Below, piece after piece: positions 35,284-46,639 of a stretch of DNA of 64,000 nt. The stretch covers positions 32,847,564-32,911,563 of the forward strand of contig OX459095.1 in NCBI GenBank assembly GCA_949775045.1, given 5' to 3'. Each line of letters starts with the position of its first letter. Position 1 is the first letter of the stretch. Made by a program: the position numbers and the translations under genes. The stretch is from Metridium senile (lineage: Eukaryota; Cnidaria; Anthozoa; Actiniaria; Metridiidae). The notes under the pieces are model-generated. The model ran no database searches and was not told the DNA's origin. It worked only from the letters and a program-made list of their open reading frames with translations.

Positions 35284-35383
35284 CCGCCATATTGACACGG
35301 GATCCCAGCCAATCACGTTCAATGATCTAACAGCGCGCGAGAGCCAATCACAATCGAGAACGAAAATCCTATGCTCTAGACAA
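35284..35383 (-). repeat. Right terminal inverted repeat of the giant element
   Basis: Inverted partner of the left end. The inner 20-bp block sits immediately upstream of the start codon of the minus-strand gene at 35274. Two ATTGGCT (inverted CCAAT) boxes lie between the blocks on the minus strand, suggesting promoter activity inside the TIR. Confidence 0.85.
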
Positions 35384-37067
35384 TAATGACATTGATTATC
35401 TTGATAAGAATCAAATAGCTGAACAATTCAACAAATATTTTACTAGTATTGGTCCCGAACTTGCTAGTAAGATAACTGATAATGATGAGGATGTTACAAA
35501 ATATATCCTATCATCACCTACATCCAGTTTTTACTTATCTCCAGTATCAAAATTGGAAGTTAGTCATAGACTCAAATCTCTTCAGACCAAAAAATCATCC
35601 TCTGATATACCTTACAACTTCATTAAATTGGCTAGCGAGGAATTGGCTGATCCTATTACCTTCTTGGTTAACGAATCTATAAAACAAGGAATTGTTCCTG
35701 ATTTATTCAAAGTTTCTTGTGTAATACCAATATACAAAAATGGTGATTCAACAAATCCATCTAATTACAGACCAATAGCTATCTTACCATCCTTAAATAA
35801 GATCCTTGAGCGAATTGTTTATGACCAACTTTTACATTTCTTAGATAAATATAATATAATTCATAAACATCAATTTGGATTCAGAAAAAATCATTCTACA
35901 GAACAAGCTATCCTTGAGTTGACAGACACCATAAAGAAATCAATTGACAATAAAGAACTAACTTGTGGTATTTTTTTGGACTTCACCAAAGCATTTGACA
36001 CAGTTGATCATAAAATACTTCTTTCAAAACTTTCTAAATATGGTATCAGAGGGCTAGCCTTGAGCTGGTTTACTAATTACTTAACTAATAGAAAACAACA
36101 GGTTAAAATTAATAATATTACTTCTGATCTTAGAGAAATCATATGTGGTGTACCGCAAGGTAGCACTCTTGGTCCCTTATTGTTTCTCCTTTACATTAAT
36201 GACCTTCCAAATTCTTCTGACAAACTAAGTTTCAGAATGTTTGCTGATGATAGCAATATCTTCTATTCCCATAAAGATCCCATGGTAATGGAAAATGTTG
36301 TTAATACTGAACTTGATTTAGTATTTAAATACTGTAAAATAAATAAGCTAACAATAAATTTTAAGAAAACTCATTTCATCATATTTAAATCTGCTAGGAA
36401 AAAAATTGATAAGATCAATATCTCACATATTGATCAAAAAGAATATGTGAAATATTTAGGAGTATATATTGACCAACACCTGAACTGGGAGCAACACATT
36501 AAAGTTGTTCACAGCAAGGTATCAAAAAATATTGGCATAATAAGGAAACTCAGATATTATGTCAATATTAAAACTTTAAGAGATATTTATTACTCACTAA
36601 TATATCCATATCTTACATATGGAATCCTATCATGGGGAAGCACTTATAAATCAAATTTATCAAGAATAACAACTATTCAAAACAAATGCATAAGAAGCAT
36701 GTTTTTTGCTGGTAAATATGAACATGCACCTCCTCTTTATAATTTTTTAAATATCCTTGTATTTAAAAATATTTTTGTATTTAAAGCAGCTACATTCGCA
36801 TATCAAATTATTCATAACAAAGAATCAATTCCTATAGTATTTCATCATATATTAAAAATGGCTGAAGAACAGCATTCTTATAATACAAGATTTGCCTCTC
36901 GAGGGAATATAGTTCGTCCTCGTGTTAATACTAACTATGGCAAGTTTGCTTTTCAATTCTTTATCTCCAAAATTTGGGAAGAGATCCCAACACATATTAA
37001 AAAAATGAGCTCCTACTCCTTATTTAGAATCTGTTTCAAAATCTATTTGATGCAATCACAAATCTAG
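35384..37067 (+). CDS. LINE ORF2, reverse transcriptase part
   Basis: About 560 codons open from the junction to a TAG at 37065. Motifs in order: NYRPIAILPSLNKILE, HQFGFRKNHSTEQA, GIFLDFTKAFDTVDH (first catalytic D), CGVPQGSTLGPLLF, FADDSNIFY (catalytic DD), YLGVYIDQHLNW and the C-terminal LTYGILSWG tail. This half has no break. The domain copies RNA at nicked DNA. Together with 9725-11024 the original ORF2 would have been about 990 residues, with one frameshift near 10980. Confidence 0.9.
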
Positions 37068-37378
37068 ATTGTATATACACTTAATTATTACTTCGTGAAA
37101 TATTAATTGTTTATCAAATATTTCGCGAATTAATAAATTATTAATTTATTTTGACTCCCCCTTCTTGGTCTACATTTATTATTATAATTAATCTTTATTC
37201 AGTGGGTGGTTGTTGACTCGAAAGTTTATACTACTTCAACAACCACACACACTCTATTTATTATACTTTTTGATAACTTACTACATTTATATGTATTTCT
37301 ATTTGTAATTATGTAAATTATTCATATTGTATTTTCTTTATTGTTATAATGTGTGTGAATAAAAATTCAATTCAATTC
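35384..37378 (+). mobile_element. LINE B, 3' half
   Basis: Continues the element left off at 11024, starting with the duplicated TAA. Contains the reverse transcriptase half of ORF2, a 3' UTR of about 310 bp and an ATTCAATTCAATTC tail. Confidence 0.9.
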
Positions 37379-37382
37379 GACC

Positions 37383-40300
37383 AGCGAAGGAAAAGCAAAG
37401 TTTGGTGCGAGAGTTTTGCAAGAGAGGTATAAATTATATTGTAATCATTTCAGTGGGTATCAAAAATTCAACTTAACACAGTATGAATTCAACCGTGTTA
37501 CAAAGAAAATAGATGATCAACTTGTTAACTGTAGGTGTAAGAAGGATAAAGAGTGTTATTTGTCTCAGTTTTCTATGGAAAACTGGTTAGATCAAGGGAA
37601 GAGAATGACCAGTGAAACAAGGAGAACACATTCTTTAACAAATTGTAAGGCATGCCAGCTTTATAACTCACAATACCAAGGCACTTATCCAATCAAAAAG
37701 ATGTGCATGTCAGTAACACGAGGGCCACTGAATAACATAACTACAGATTCAAACAAACACACACTTCTTTCTGAAGGCATCAAGGCAACAAAGAAGCAAC
37801 TCAAGTCAGTTGGTCAAACTATTTATTCAGTATATAATGAGAAATGTAAGGAAAACTTTGGAAAGACACTGAGTGATGTTCTTGTTCTTGTGCCAGAAGC
37901 TGGGCTTCAGAAAAAACTCTCTCCTGAAGAAAAAAAAAACAAAACAAGAAGAGATCAACGAAGGGAAGTGAAGAAAGATATAGAAAACAATACATTTAAA
38001 GAGAATGACACTGGTGTCCACCTAAGTTTAGCTGATTCATATAGTGCACGACAACGGCGCAGATTAGCACAGTCCTTTGAATCTCCTGAGCAAGCAAGAG
38101 AAAGGGTTTTTAAAACATCACCAAAAATAAAATAAAAGTCACACACTCCAGGTTTGGAAAATATAACAGGTGACATTGATCAGCTTCTGATAGATGTTAA
38201 TTCATGGCCTCATGAACCAGTAAACTGGTCTGAAAAGGCAAGGATGTATAATATCAGACACAAGGGGCATGACTCTTCACCGCCAAATGCAGGCCAAATG
38301 CTTAAAGCCTTGCTAAAGAACACCACAGGTGTTCATATGGAGAGATTTGAAAAACCCAATAAAGGTATTTACAATAGTTAGAATAATTCCATATAATTAT
38401 ATAGGCAGATTCTTTTTATTTGCTTTGGCACACATTTAAAATACATGGGTTTCCTGTGGTAGCTTTAGTTGATGCTTGTATAGATCATGGGTTTCCTGTG
38501 GAAGCTTTTGTCCTGATTGTGCAAGTGTCGCAGGACACAACTAGTATGTGACTAGTATGTAACAGACAAGTTGAGAAGTCCCACGGGACGAAAAGCTACC
38601 ACAGGAAACCCATGTATAACAAGCACCCACTGAAGCAAATCACACAAAAGAATCACACACATTTTTTATGTTATCTTTACAGATAATGTTAAATAGTGCA
38701 TGCATAATGAATAAACTACAAGCCTTAATATATGACCTCAAGAGAAATTAGTTGGGCTGCCTATGATCATTCATATGCATGTTTGCTATTATAATATTAA
38801 GACCATTACTGCTATCATCATAATCATCATTGTTCTGATCCTATGTGTGTTTATGAAAATATGATGTAATGTAAAAAATAATATATTTAATAGAATATCA
38901 ATATTGAAATAAGAAAAATAATGTACAAATCAATTGTTAACTTACAGAAGTAAAAGTACGCCGAGCACTAAAGAAGCAGAAAGGAGGAGAAATCTCTGTT
39001 CCCGTTCCACGCACCAATACACAGATTCGGGCATCAATCCAGAAACTAGTTCAAGATGGAGTTTATGATGTTGGTGTCCCTGTGGTTGAAAAGGAAATAG
39101 TAAAATTAGCCTTAAGTGCACAGAGTGAAGTCATTCAGAAGAAGACCAATGTTTCTGCAAGGAAAATCCCTCTTAAACAGATTAGAGCTGAATCCCTTGT
39201 CAGAAACAAAGATCTTCTGAGGATCAAAGATGACTGCTTTTATGAAAGCTCTACAAAACAAGAGATAATCAAGGAGCTAGCAAGAATAAATGAACCCATT
39301 AGTGAGGACCTGCAAGAGATGAGGGAGCGGCTTAAAAAAACATCAAAGGAAAAGGCATTGGTTGATGTGGCACGATCATTCAACAGTGGCAAATCATGGA
39401 CACATGCTGTTTTGTGTTGGAGAGTTATATGATCCTGCCATTCACTTTACACAAGAGGAACTTCCTTCTGAAAGGAAAATTGACATACAAGCTACAATTG
39501 AAGAACCACAAATATATATACTTGGCGCCAGCAGATCAACAGTAGAAGACCAAATAAGATTTATTCCTACAAGACAAGAGGACTTAAAAGAATTGAAGAA
39601 TAAGATTACAACTGAATCTGGAGTAGAAATTACTGATATAATGAGATTTATGAATGGTGACAACCCGGCAACAGAGATGGAAGATGGGACGCAGCATGGA
39701 GGACACTATGGCTGCCCAGGATGTGATGGCAAAATCAATTCAAGTTATGATCTAGAGTATTCTCTACAACGTAAATACAAAACACTTGAAGAAAAGAAAA
39801 ACCTTATCACAGCTGGTCCTGCAGGAAAAAAAGATACTTTGCATCCATTCAAAAATTTAAAAATTGACGAATTAAAAAAAGAACTCAAAGACAGAGGAAT
39901 GTCAGTTGAAGGCAAAAGAAAAGATCTGGAGAAGGATTTAGCTGAGTTACTTGGCGGGTCAACAAGGCTCCCTGCACTACTTCACAACAAGACATCAATT
40001 CAAGATTTAAACCTGGAAATGTATGAGGTTTTATGTTTTGAGGCACTACACTGTGTAATGAATCATATAAAAAACATATTTCAAGAACTGCCCCATCACA
40101 TAACTGACATCAACACTTTAATTAAACTGAAGGAGATGTTATCAATTCAACTCAGCAAAGAAAAGCTACGTGGTGTGGACTACAGGAAGACACTGATCTA
40201 CGTCACCATTGCCTTGTATCCACTGGCCAACCGTGAGATAAGACTTCTTCTAGTTACACTCTGTGAAATGGCTGACATATACTACAATCAAGATGAGAAA

Positions 40301-41330
40301 AGATCACCAAAAATGATTCTTCGTCTCTACAACATCTGCTGGAGGCATGCTATCCAATGCCGTAGAGTTCTTACACCTCCAAAGTCCCTCAAGTACCGCA
40401 AACTTTTTGGCATTTACTTCCACAGCTGCGTAATACACTCTGCACAGCTCCTTCGATTGACATCTCACAGATCAACCAATGCTGAAATGTTTGAGAGACT
40501 TTTTGAAAAAATCTCCACTATCACCTCTAAAACATGGAACAAACAATTGCAAGACCTCCCCAAGAATGCCATCCTTCATCTCAAACAAGACAACTGTAAA
40601 CCTGGCCTTAAATATGTCATCAAAGAGGAAAGAGAAATCAGCAAGATAGCAAAATCTCTCCCACAGCTGGGCAACACATTTCTCTTAAAGAGTGACCTAA
40701 CAAAGTATGCTGGGGATTGGGAAGCACGCCTTAAGCAGATAGCTGACTTTCTGGAGCCAGGTGAAGGGGTCTGGTGGCAAGAGGTTGATGGAGGAATTGA
40801 GTTCTTTGATGGCCCTGATGAACCATGTTTCAGAGAGCAAGGTCCACGACTTCACCACTTCCGTTCCTCAACCATACAAGAAGAACAACAATATCTAGAA
40901 GCCAGCTGGTCAAATTGCTTAAGGAATGAAGTCAATATCCCAGCCACTCAACTAAGGGATTCAAAGGGGAAATGGGTTGTCACTGATATGTGCTGTTCAT
41001 CAGGGGAAGTCATTGCTTGTGAAGTTGACAATGCCATTCCAGTAGACAGGACTGCTCTACCATTCTTGAATGTGCATCCAAGGAAGAGTTAGTACCTGTG
41101 GTGTACAATACCTTAAAACCAATAGTGTGCTCATTGTGTACAGAAAGGTTTGATGACCATCCTTCATGTGATCAACATAAGAAGTGTGTTCATTCCCAGG
41201 GGTTCTAAATCATTGATTGCTAGAGAACTTTCTGTAGCTCGCTTAAAAGAAGAGCTGAGGAACCGAAGTCTTACCACAACTGGTAACAACAGCATTTTTG
41301 TCACTAGACTGGAAGTGAGATAAGCTGCAG
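37383..41330 (+). pseudogene. Decayed SAP/zinc-finger protein gene, probably transposon-derived
   Basis: Segments: 37383-38364 (reading ARVLQERYKLYCNHF onwards, with one in-frame TAA at 38133), intron 38365-38947, then 38948-39415, a frameshift, and 39400-41092. The second part contains FMNGDNPATEMEDGTQHGG followed by GCPGC, a GD-PA/Cys signature, then an SAP DNA-binding motif (LKIDELKKELKDRGM) near 39860 and a helical region with HCVMNHIKNIF. After another shift near 41085, a C2H2-like finger (CSLC...H...H) at 41125-41195 and a second SAP-like helix (LSVARLKEELRNRSL) at 41229-41320 are visible. Two frameshifts and a stop argue for a pseudogene. I do not recognise the family by function; it resembles uncharacterised repeat-associated proteins of invertebrates. 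The 5' end was cut off by LINE B. Confidence 0.6.
38441..38630. mobile_element. Foldback MITE in intron of the SAP/zinc-finger gene
   Basis: TACATGGGTTTCCTGTGGTAGC at the left pairs with GCTACCACAGGAAACCCATGTA at 38595-38616; a second internal copy of ATGGGTTTCCTGTGGAAGC lies at 38487. Confidence 0.75.
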
Positions 41331-41513
41331 AAATTTCAAACTTTTTTTGGAAACTTTCTCTTATGATGTTTGATAAAGTAAATATTTGTATAGGAAATAC
41401 CACCGTTTGATAAGAAATAATACAAAATACCGTAGCACGAGTGGTATTAATTCGCTTTCATCAAATACAAGTGGTATTTTTCGTTAATTTCCCTGGAACG
41501 GTGGTATTGCCTT

Positions 41514-42061
41514 TTACAGCGATATTCGTTTTGCGATATTCGCTTTGCGAAGTCCAAAACCAAATAGACAATAAATAGACAAAACATTTGAAAACCCCAC
41601 CGACAACAACCCGCTGGTTATCAAACGAACGTTGACAATTTAGCTTAGGTACCTAGCCTTTAGAGGCAAAAAGCTTAGCTGCCGAGCCTGGGTCAAAGTA
41701 GATCAACATTCGTTTGATAACCAGGTTGTTTATATCGTTGGGGTTTTCAAATGTTTTGTCTATTTATTGGGGTTTTTGGACTTCGCAAAGCGTAATACAA
41801 CACATGAGGTAATAAAGCAGACATTACAAACTTTTATTGGTCTATATTGTGGTTTATTACAGTATGAGTAATTTTCATTTGTTAGTAAATTATACAACGA
41901 TCTATGTTTCGCTCGGAAATGTCATGTGTCCTATATATAGCTCATGATCAGCGGCTAACCATTACATAACTCCGCCCCCTAGTTGATTGACGGTCCACAA
42001 AAGACCAAATCAAACCGAAGTTTTCAAACAGCAGGTCGCGATACAACGAATATCGCTGTAA
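41514..42061. mobile_element. Nested foldback element, TTACAGCGATATTCG ends
   Basis: Outer ends TTACAGCGATATTCGTT and complement AACGAATATCGCTGTAA. Inside, arms 41548-41642 and 41703-41792 pair again (CGCTTTGCGAAGTCC..., AAAACATTTGAAAACCCCA...). No clear target-site duplication. Confidence 0.7.
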
Positions 42062-42301
42062 TGGCACATCTACACAGAATACGAGTGTCTGAATAAAGAA
42101 CTTTAACAGCTAAATCTACTATGCAAAGTTCCCTGATGTGTGCAATTAATTAATTACCATTCAGAAATGAGTATTTTATGTCACTGCGGTAATGCTGAAA
42201 TTGGTGCAAACATGTTGCAATTAATATATTTGATCATATTTGCAATGTTGCAAGTGTGAAATTCACACCATCTTTACAATGGTCTGCAAATTTAGTGAAT
42301 A

Positions 42302-42740
42302 TAGTAAAAACCAATATATAAGAACCAGTGGATTAAGAACCACTAGGCGAAAATTTGCTTTTTAAAGCACCTGTTAAAAGGAACCACTTTAGGCTAAAAG
42401 AAATTAGACTAGTTCTTATATGAAAGGTTTCAAGATTTACAGTATTTGGTCATTTGAAAAAATATAAGTTGGGTCTGAATATGACCAAATCTAAAATCGA
42501 TGCAAGAAAAATGTTTTACAAATGTATTATCAGTTAGTTCTCAATGAGAATACATTCATCATTCAGATGCTTCTACATAACAATTTATATAACATAAAAA
42601 CACTATATAAGGGAAATTGTTTTTGCTTTGTAAATAAGAACCAGTTAATAACCACCTAATTTCTCACTAAATACCAATTATATAAGAACCACTTTAGCCT
42701 AACCTCGACAAATAGTAGTTCTTATATGCGGGTTTTTACT
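42302..42740. mobile_element. Non-autonomous TIR element (AGTAAAAACC ends)
   Basis: TAGTAAAAACCAATATATAAGAACC at left is the loose complement of the right end near 42716-42740. The interior repeats ATAAGAACCA-type words several times. No coding frame. Confidence 0.6.
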
Positions 42741-42870
42741 GTACCGCATTTGAATCTTTTTTCATCAGATTCAGCATAGATCAAACATGTAACATTATAT
42801 AATAACCATATTTACCACAGATTTGATAATGCTGCACATTTTATTTAAAGTCCAACTTTACATATATACC

Positions 42871-43062
42871 CACTTGCAATAAGGTTGTCATACCGAAATC
42901 GAACATTTGTCGTAAAGAAAATGGAACATTTGTGATTTAGTAAGATAGGAAAAGAAGACAAAGAAAGATCATTCAAGCAGAACTCTCTATTTTTTTAATT
43001 AATTCATTTCACACTAAATCACAAATGTTTTTTTTTTGTATGACAACCTTACTGCAAGTAGG
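42871..43062. mobile_element. CACTTGCAATAAGG-family MITE, copy 3
   Basis: Begins CACTTGCAATAAGGTTGTCA and ends with the complement, as at 21834-22067; inner AAATCACAAATG block also shared. Confidence 0.85.
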
Positions 43063-43067
43063 TGTAG

Positions 43068-43570
43068 TCATAATTGATGTAAATATGATTTATATGAATT
43101 ATCATTTCTATAGTAGGCATGCTTTGCCTAGGTATATATTATATTTGCATACATTTATCATTTTCAATATATTTTTTTTGCAATAAATGTCTCTAATTTT
43201 TTTTCTGTATTTCTTTTTGTTCATCCTTATAATTATAAGCAATCAAATAATTAAATGAATATACATATTAAAAAAAAGCAGAACAATATCCAATATCCAA
43301 TATAATCAACTGTAACAATATAATGTTTACAACAGACAATCCAGGCTAATTGTATTTCATATACACCTATTATATACACGCATAGATTGCACATAATATA
43401 TTGTAATTTGAGTAATTATTTAATTGCAACTAATATCAGTTATTTATTTAGTATTATTTGTAGACATATATATAATTTATGTAAGTAGTGCTGACCAAGC
43501 CTGTAATTCAGCAACTGCTGCAAGAACACTGAATAAACACATCTTTTAATCTATATATCTATATAATTGA
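43068..43570. other. AT-rich spacer, nothing recognised
   Basis: No gene, arm or array seen. Confidence 0.4.
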
Positions 43571-43574
43571 GGGC

Positions 43575-44485
43575 CACAACCATGATCTGACAGGTGAATC
43601 AACTACCCATAATGCCAGACTGTCTAAAATTAGGCCCTTAATTAGCATACATGCCTAGTAATTTTTTCAGCTCAAAGTTATCCTCACGGTCATGTTAGTA
43701 AGGTTTAAAAGCATTTAAGGACATTCCGTAGTAATAGATTTTGACATACGTTTTATTGAAACTTTGTACAGTTATACTTTAAGACATGGGCATTTCAAAA
43801 ATGAAATAAAAAAGGGGGTTCACCGTGTTGGTTTTGGCACTAGATCACGTCAAAGTTACTCATTTTGACGGCGCGCGAAAGTAATATTTCGATGTATAAA
43901 ATGAGAAAGAAAAGGCGATTAATTGCACTCTTTTTTGATATTAGTATTGAAATAATAGGTTTAATTAGATCTTAGCATCCCAAGTCTTCATTCACACACA
44001 ATACTTGGATAGTAAAGTGGACCTGTTAAAAGAAAATTGCGATAATGAAATACACGAGCGTATTGATCGCGAACACCTGGATGACAGAATATAACCACAA
44101 TTCTGAAATATCTCGAAATCTGGACATTTTTATTCAAACTCGGATATGTGTTTGCAAACCTGGATACCATTAGTTTAACACCATAAAAAAGAAAGGTCAC
44201 CGTATTCGTTTTGGCGCTATGGCACTTTGAATGTACGAATTGTGATCTGTAGCACGCACTCTCGCTGGTCAAAATTATGCGCAGTAGAGCGTGCGCAATG
44301 TAAAACTACGGAATGTCCTTAAGTTGGCATCTCTTATGAAAAAATGATTTTATCACAGGTCAATCAACTATGGTCAATTTACCATAATGCCAGTGTCTAA
44401 AATTTGGCCCTTAATTTGCATACTTGCCTAGTGTTTTTTTTAGCCCAAAGTAATCCTCACGTTTATGTTAGTAAGGTTTACAAAT
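43575..44485 (+). repeat. Two-copy tandem repeat (~140 bp) split by a TTAA element
   Basis: CATAATGCCAG...CTAAAATT-GGCCCTTAATT-GCATAC-TGCCTAGT...GTTAGTAAGGTTT occurs at about 43593-43706 and again at 44379-44482. The intervening DNA is the 43719-44318 element plus a short tail, so the copies were once adjacent. Confidence 0.8.
43719..44318. mobile_element. 600-bp TTAA-flanked TIR element
   Basis: TTAA (43715-43718) then GGACATTCCGTAGT; at the right ACTACGGAATGTCC then TTAA (44319-44322). The 4-bp TTAA duplication and short perfect TIRs fit a piggyBac- or Kolobok-derived non-autonomous element. The TIR differs from that of the 4240-6810 element. Confidence 0.85.
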
Positions 44486-44707
44486 AATAAGTTGTTATCT
44501 CTTTGCAAAATGATTTTATCAGTTGGTCAAATTGATAAAAATTAAAAATCTCCCAATCATGAGGGCTCATATTTGTCAGCGGTAATACATCAAGTGTATC
44601 ATGACAATATGGCGTCTCATCAACTCAATAGGTTACCACTTGACTTGAAAGCTTCAAAATAAGATCAAGAAAGGGGTGAGAAGTTTTGGAATACTGCAGT
44701 TGTCGAA

Positions 44708-45326
44708 ATGAAATTCTCCTTTGAAAGGATTTGGATCAAGTCTGTACGAAGTGCGAAAGGGAAACCAAACATGGACAATCAGCTCGAAGAAGTGATCGAC
44801 AATAAATTAGAGTTGGTGGGACCTATGTTGGACTCGTACATATTTCAACTTGGAAAATCATTCCAGTCGAAACTGACAAGATCTAAAGCTACAGGCCTTG
44901 TCAACCCAGTATCATTGTTAATAGAAGTAGAAATCAGCGAGAATGATATTTCAGTAAGCCACCGACTCCCAAGTCGAAAACAGCACTCGAAAATGCAACA
45001 CAACCAGAACTCGAATGACCCGGCCATAATTGTCAAATTTGCAAGAAGGGAAATTCGTGACGATCTTTACAAAGCAAGGACTAAGCTACGTACCAAAAAC
45101 AACAAGAGATCTTGGAATTACCAGGCACACAACGCAAAAAATCTTCATATCCGAAAGTTTGACGAGAAGAAACAAGGAGCTATTAAACCTTTGTTTGACT
45201 AAGAAAAGAGAGTTGAAATTTAAGTTCCTTTGGACGAAGTATGGAAGAATACTCATGAGAAAAGATGATGGAAGTCCTGTTTACTCTATCTCAACAAGGA
45301 AAGATCTGGACAAACTGCCCGTTTGA
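44708..45326 (+). pseudogene. LINE C ORF1, frameshifted
   Basis: Reads NQLEEVIDNKLELVG onward, then HRLPSRKQ and KFARREIRDDLYKARTKL; after a shift near 45110 the ORF1-typical KIFISESLTRRNKELL and GSPVYSISTRKDLDKLPV follow to the stop at 45324. Compared with LINE B ORF1 the coiled-coil region is shortened. Confidence 0.75.
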
Positions 45327-45354
45327 GTATGAAACCCAACAAGGAGATAAGTTG

Positions 45355-46595
45355 AAGGGCCAAGAATGAAAAGGTCCTATGTGACTTTTTTAGCTAATTC
45401 TCAAACCTTGCCCAAATCATCCCAAAATACACCAAACAACTTGTTTTAGTTGAAATATTAAGGTTTGCTATCCACTTTCAACGATTTTTGTCAAAAAAGA
45501 AGAAAATTGGCCCATAGTTACGTTATGGTTTTGCATAACAACCGATCATTCGTCCGTGAACTTCGATTAGCGTCAACAAACGAATAAACACTTCGCTTTT
45601 TTGTTCAAAATAATAATAAAAGATATTAATATCTTCCATCAAATCAGTCACAAGAAACCAGCGATTCGATTGAGCACAAAAAAAAAAAAGCGAAAAAACG
45701 TTATTTAAAGTTTAGCAAACAAGTCAGAAATGACCGTTGTTTTATAGTAAAATCACACTTTTTGACCTTGGATTTTTATCGAAATTAATTTTCATCAGCT
45801 AGAAAGTCTTTTTTTACAACAAAATTCAAGCAAATTTTTACTCTTTATTTCAATTCCCGAACAGAACTACGGTAATTGGATTAGAACCATCAAAATAAGC
45901 ACGTGCGCTTCGTAATTTACGACCGCAAAGGACTATGGGTGATCACGGCCATCTTTCCGCGCGACATTCATAGCATCGTGCTATAAGAAACTAATATTAA
46001 GTCTCGAGTCACCTCGGATTTCTGCCAAAATTTTGCGATTGTTGTGTTTCTCTATGGTCACAACTTCGTTAAAATGCCCTGGCAGGTTCGAGAATTTGCC
46101 TATAGTCGAACTCCAAGCTTCACTTTGTTTCGTTGCAATGGCGGCCAAAACCAGTTCAAACAACAACAAAACGTTTTTCGCTGAACAAAGTGAAACGCCT
46201 CGCTGACTTCTTTCAGAAAGTGAGTTCTTTGCTACCTTGAAGCTTAATGATGCTCTTCCAGTAGTAACTAAAGGCAAAAAATGACTCTTAACTTAACAAA
46301 ATTCCGATTCAAGCCACCTTTGAGCAAGTGCAGTCTTCAAACGATGCCTTGAACCGATTTGAAGACACTTGAGCCCTGAATTTTACAAAACAGCAGCAGC
46401 TACCATGGTTACCCAAAACATGGACTCGGGAAAAAACTTCATTTGAGCAAGGTTTGAAATTAAAATTAACTGAAAAGTGATTTAGATTGTTTTAATTTTC
46501 ATCCTTCAGTTGTTTGGAGTATTTTTGGATGATTTGTGCAAAATTTGAAAAATAGCTAAAAAAGTCACATAGGACCTTTTCATTTTTGGCCCTTC
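45355..46595. mobile_element. 1.24 kb TIR element inside LINE C
   Basis: Ends GAAGGGCCAA and TTGGCCCTTC, with an imperfect TIR extending about 100 bp (AAAAGGTCCTATGTGACTTT shared). AGTT flanks both sides (45351-45354, 46596-46599), suggesting a 4-bp duplication; a shorter GT duplication with TIR TGAAGGG is also possible. No transposase. A 98-codon minus frame at 45981-46277 shows no motif. Confidence 0.8.
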
Positions 46596-46639
46596 AGTTA
46601 TAGACACTTCTTTAATATTATATACGAATTTGAACAGTT

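Larger units (their letters stand above)
11025..35383. mobile_element. Giant 24.4 kb TIR transposon, Academ-like candidate
   Basis: Ends are an 18-bp perfect inverted repeat, TTGTCTAGAGCATAGGAT at 11025-11042 and its complement at 35366-35383. A second shared block, ATCCCGTGTCAATATGGCGG, lies inward at 11095-11114 and inverted at 35284-35303, about 70-80 bp from each end. TAA occurs directly outside both ends (11022-11024, 35384-35386), and removing one TAA plus the insert makes LINE ORF2 read through as KLVIN-DIDYLDKNQ. It carries three transcription units: a candidate transposase (plus), an XPG-HIRAN nuclease (minus) and a zinc-finger/F-box/TPR unit (minus). A 3-bp TSD and an XPG nuclease are known features of Academ; TWA targets also occur in PIF/Harbinger, but no HARBI1-type protein is present here. 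Confidence 0.85.

Noticed and set aside
11025..35383. PIF/Harbinger assignment of the giant element from its TAA duplication
   Set aside because: TWA targets fit, but the coded proteins do not resemble the Harbinger nuclease/Myb pair; the HARBI1-like gene in this window is elsewhere and has no such ends.
45981..46277. 98-codon minus frame in the LINE C insert
   Set aside because: No motif, and it lies in a non-autonomous TIR element.
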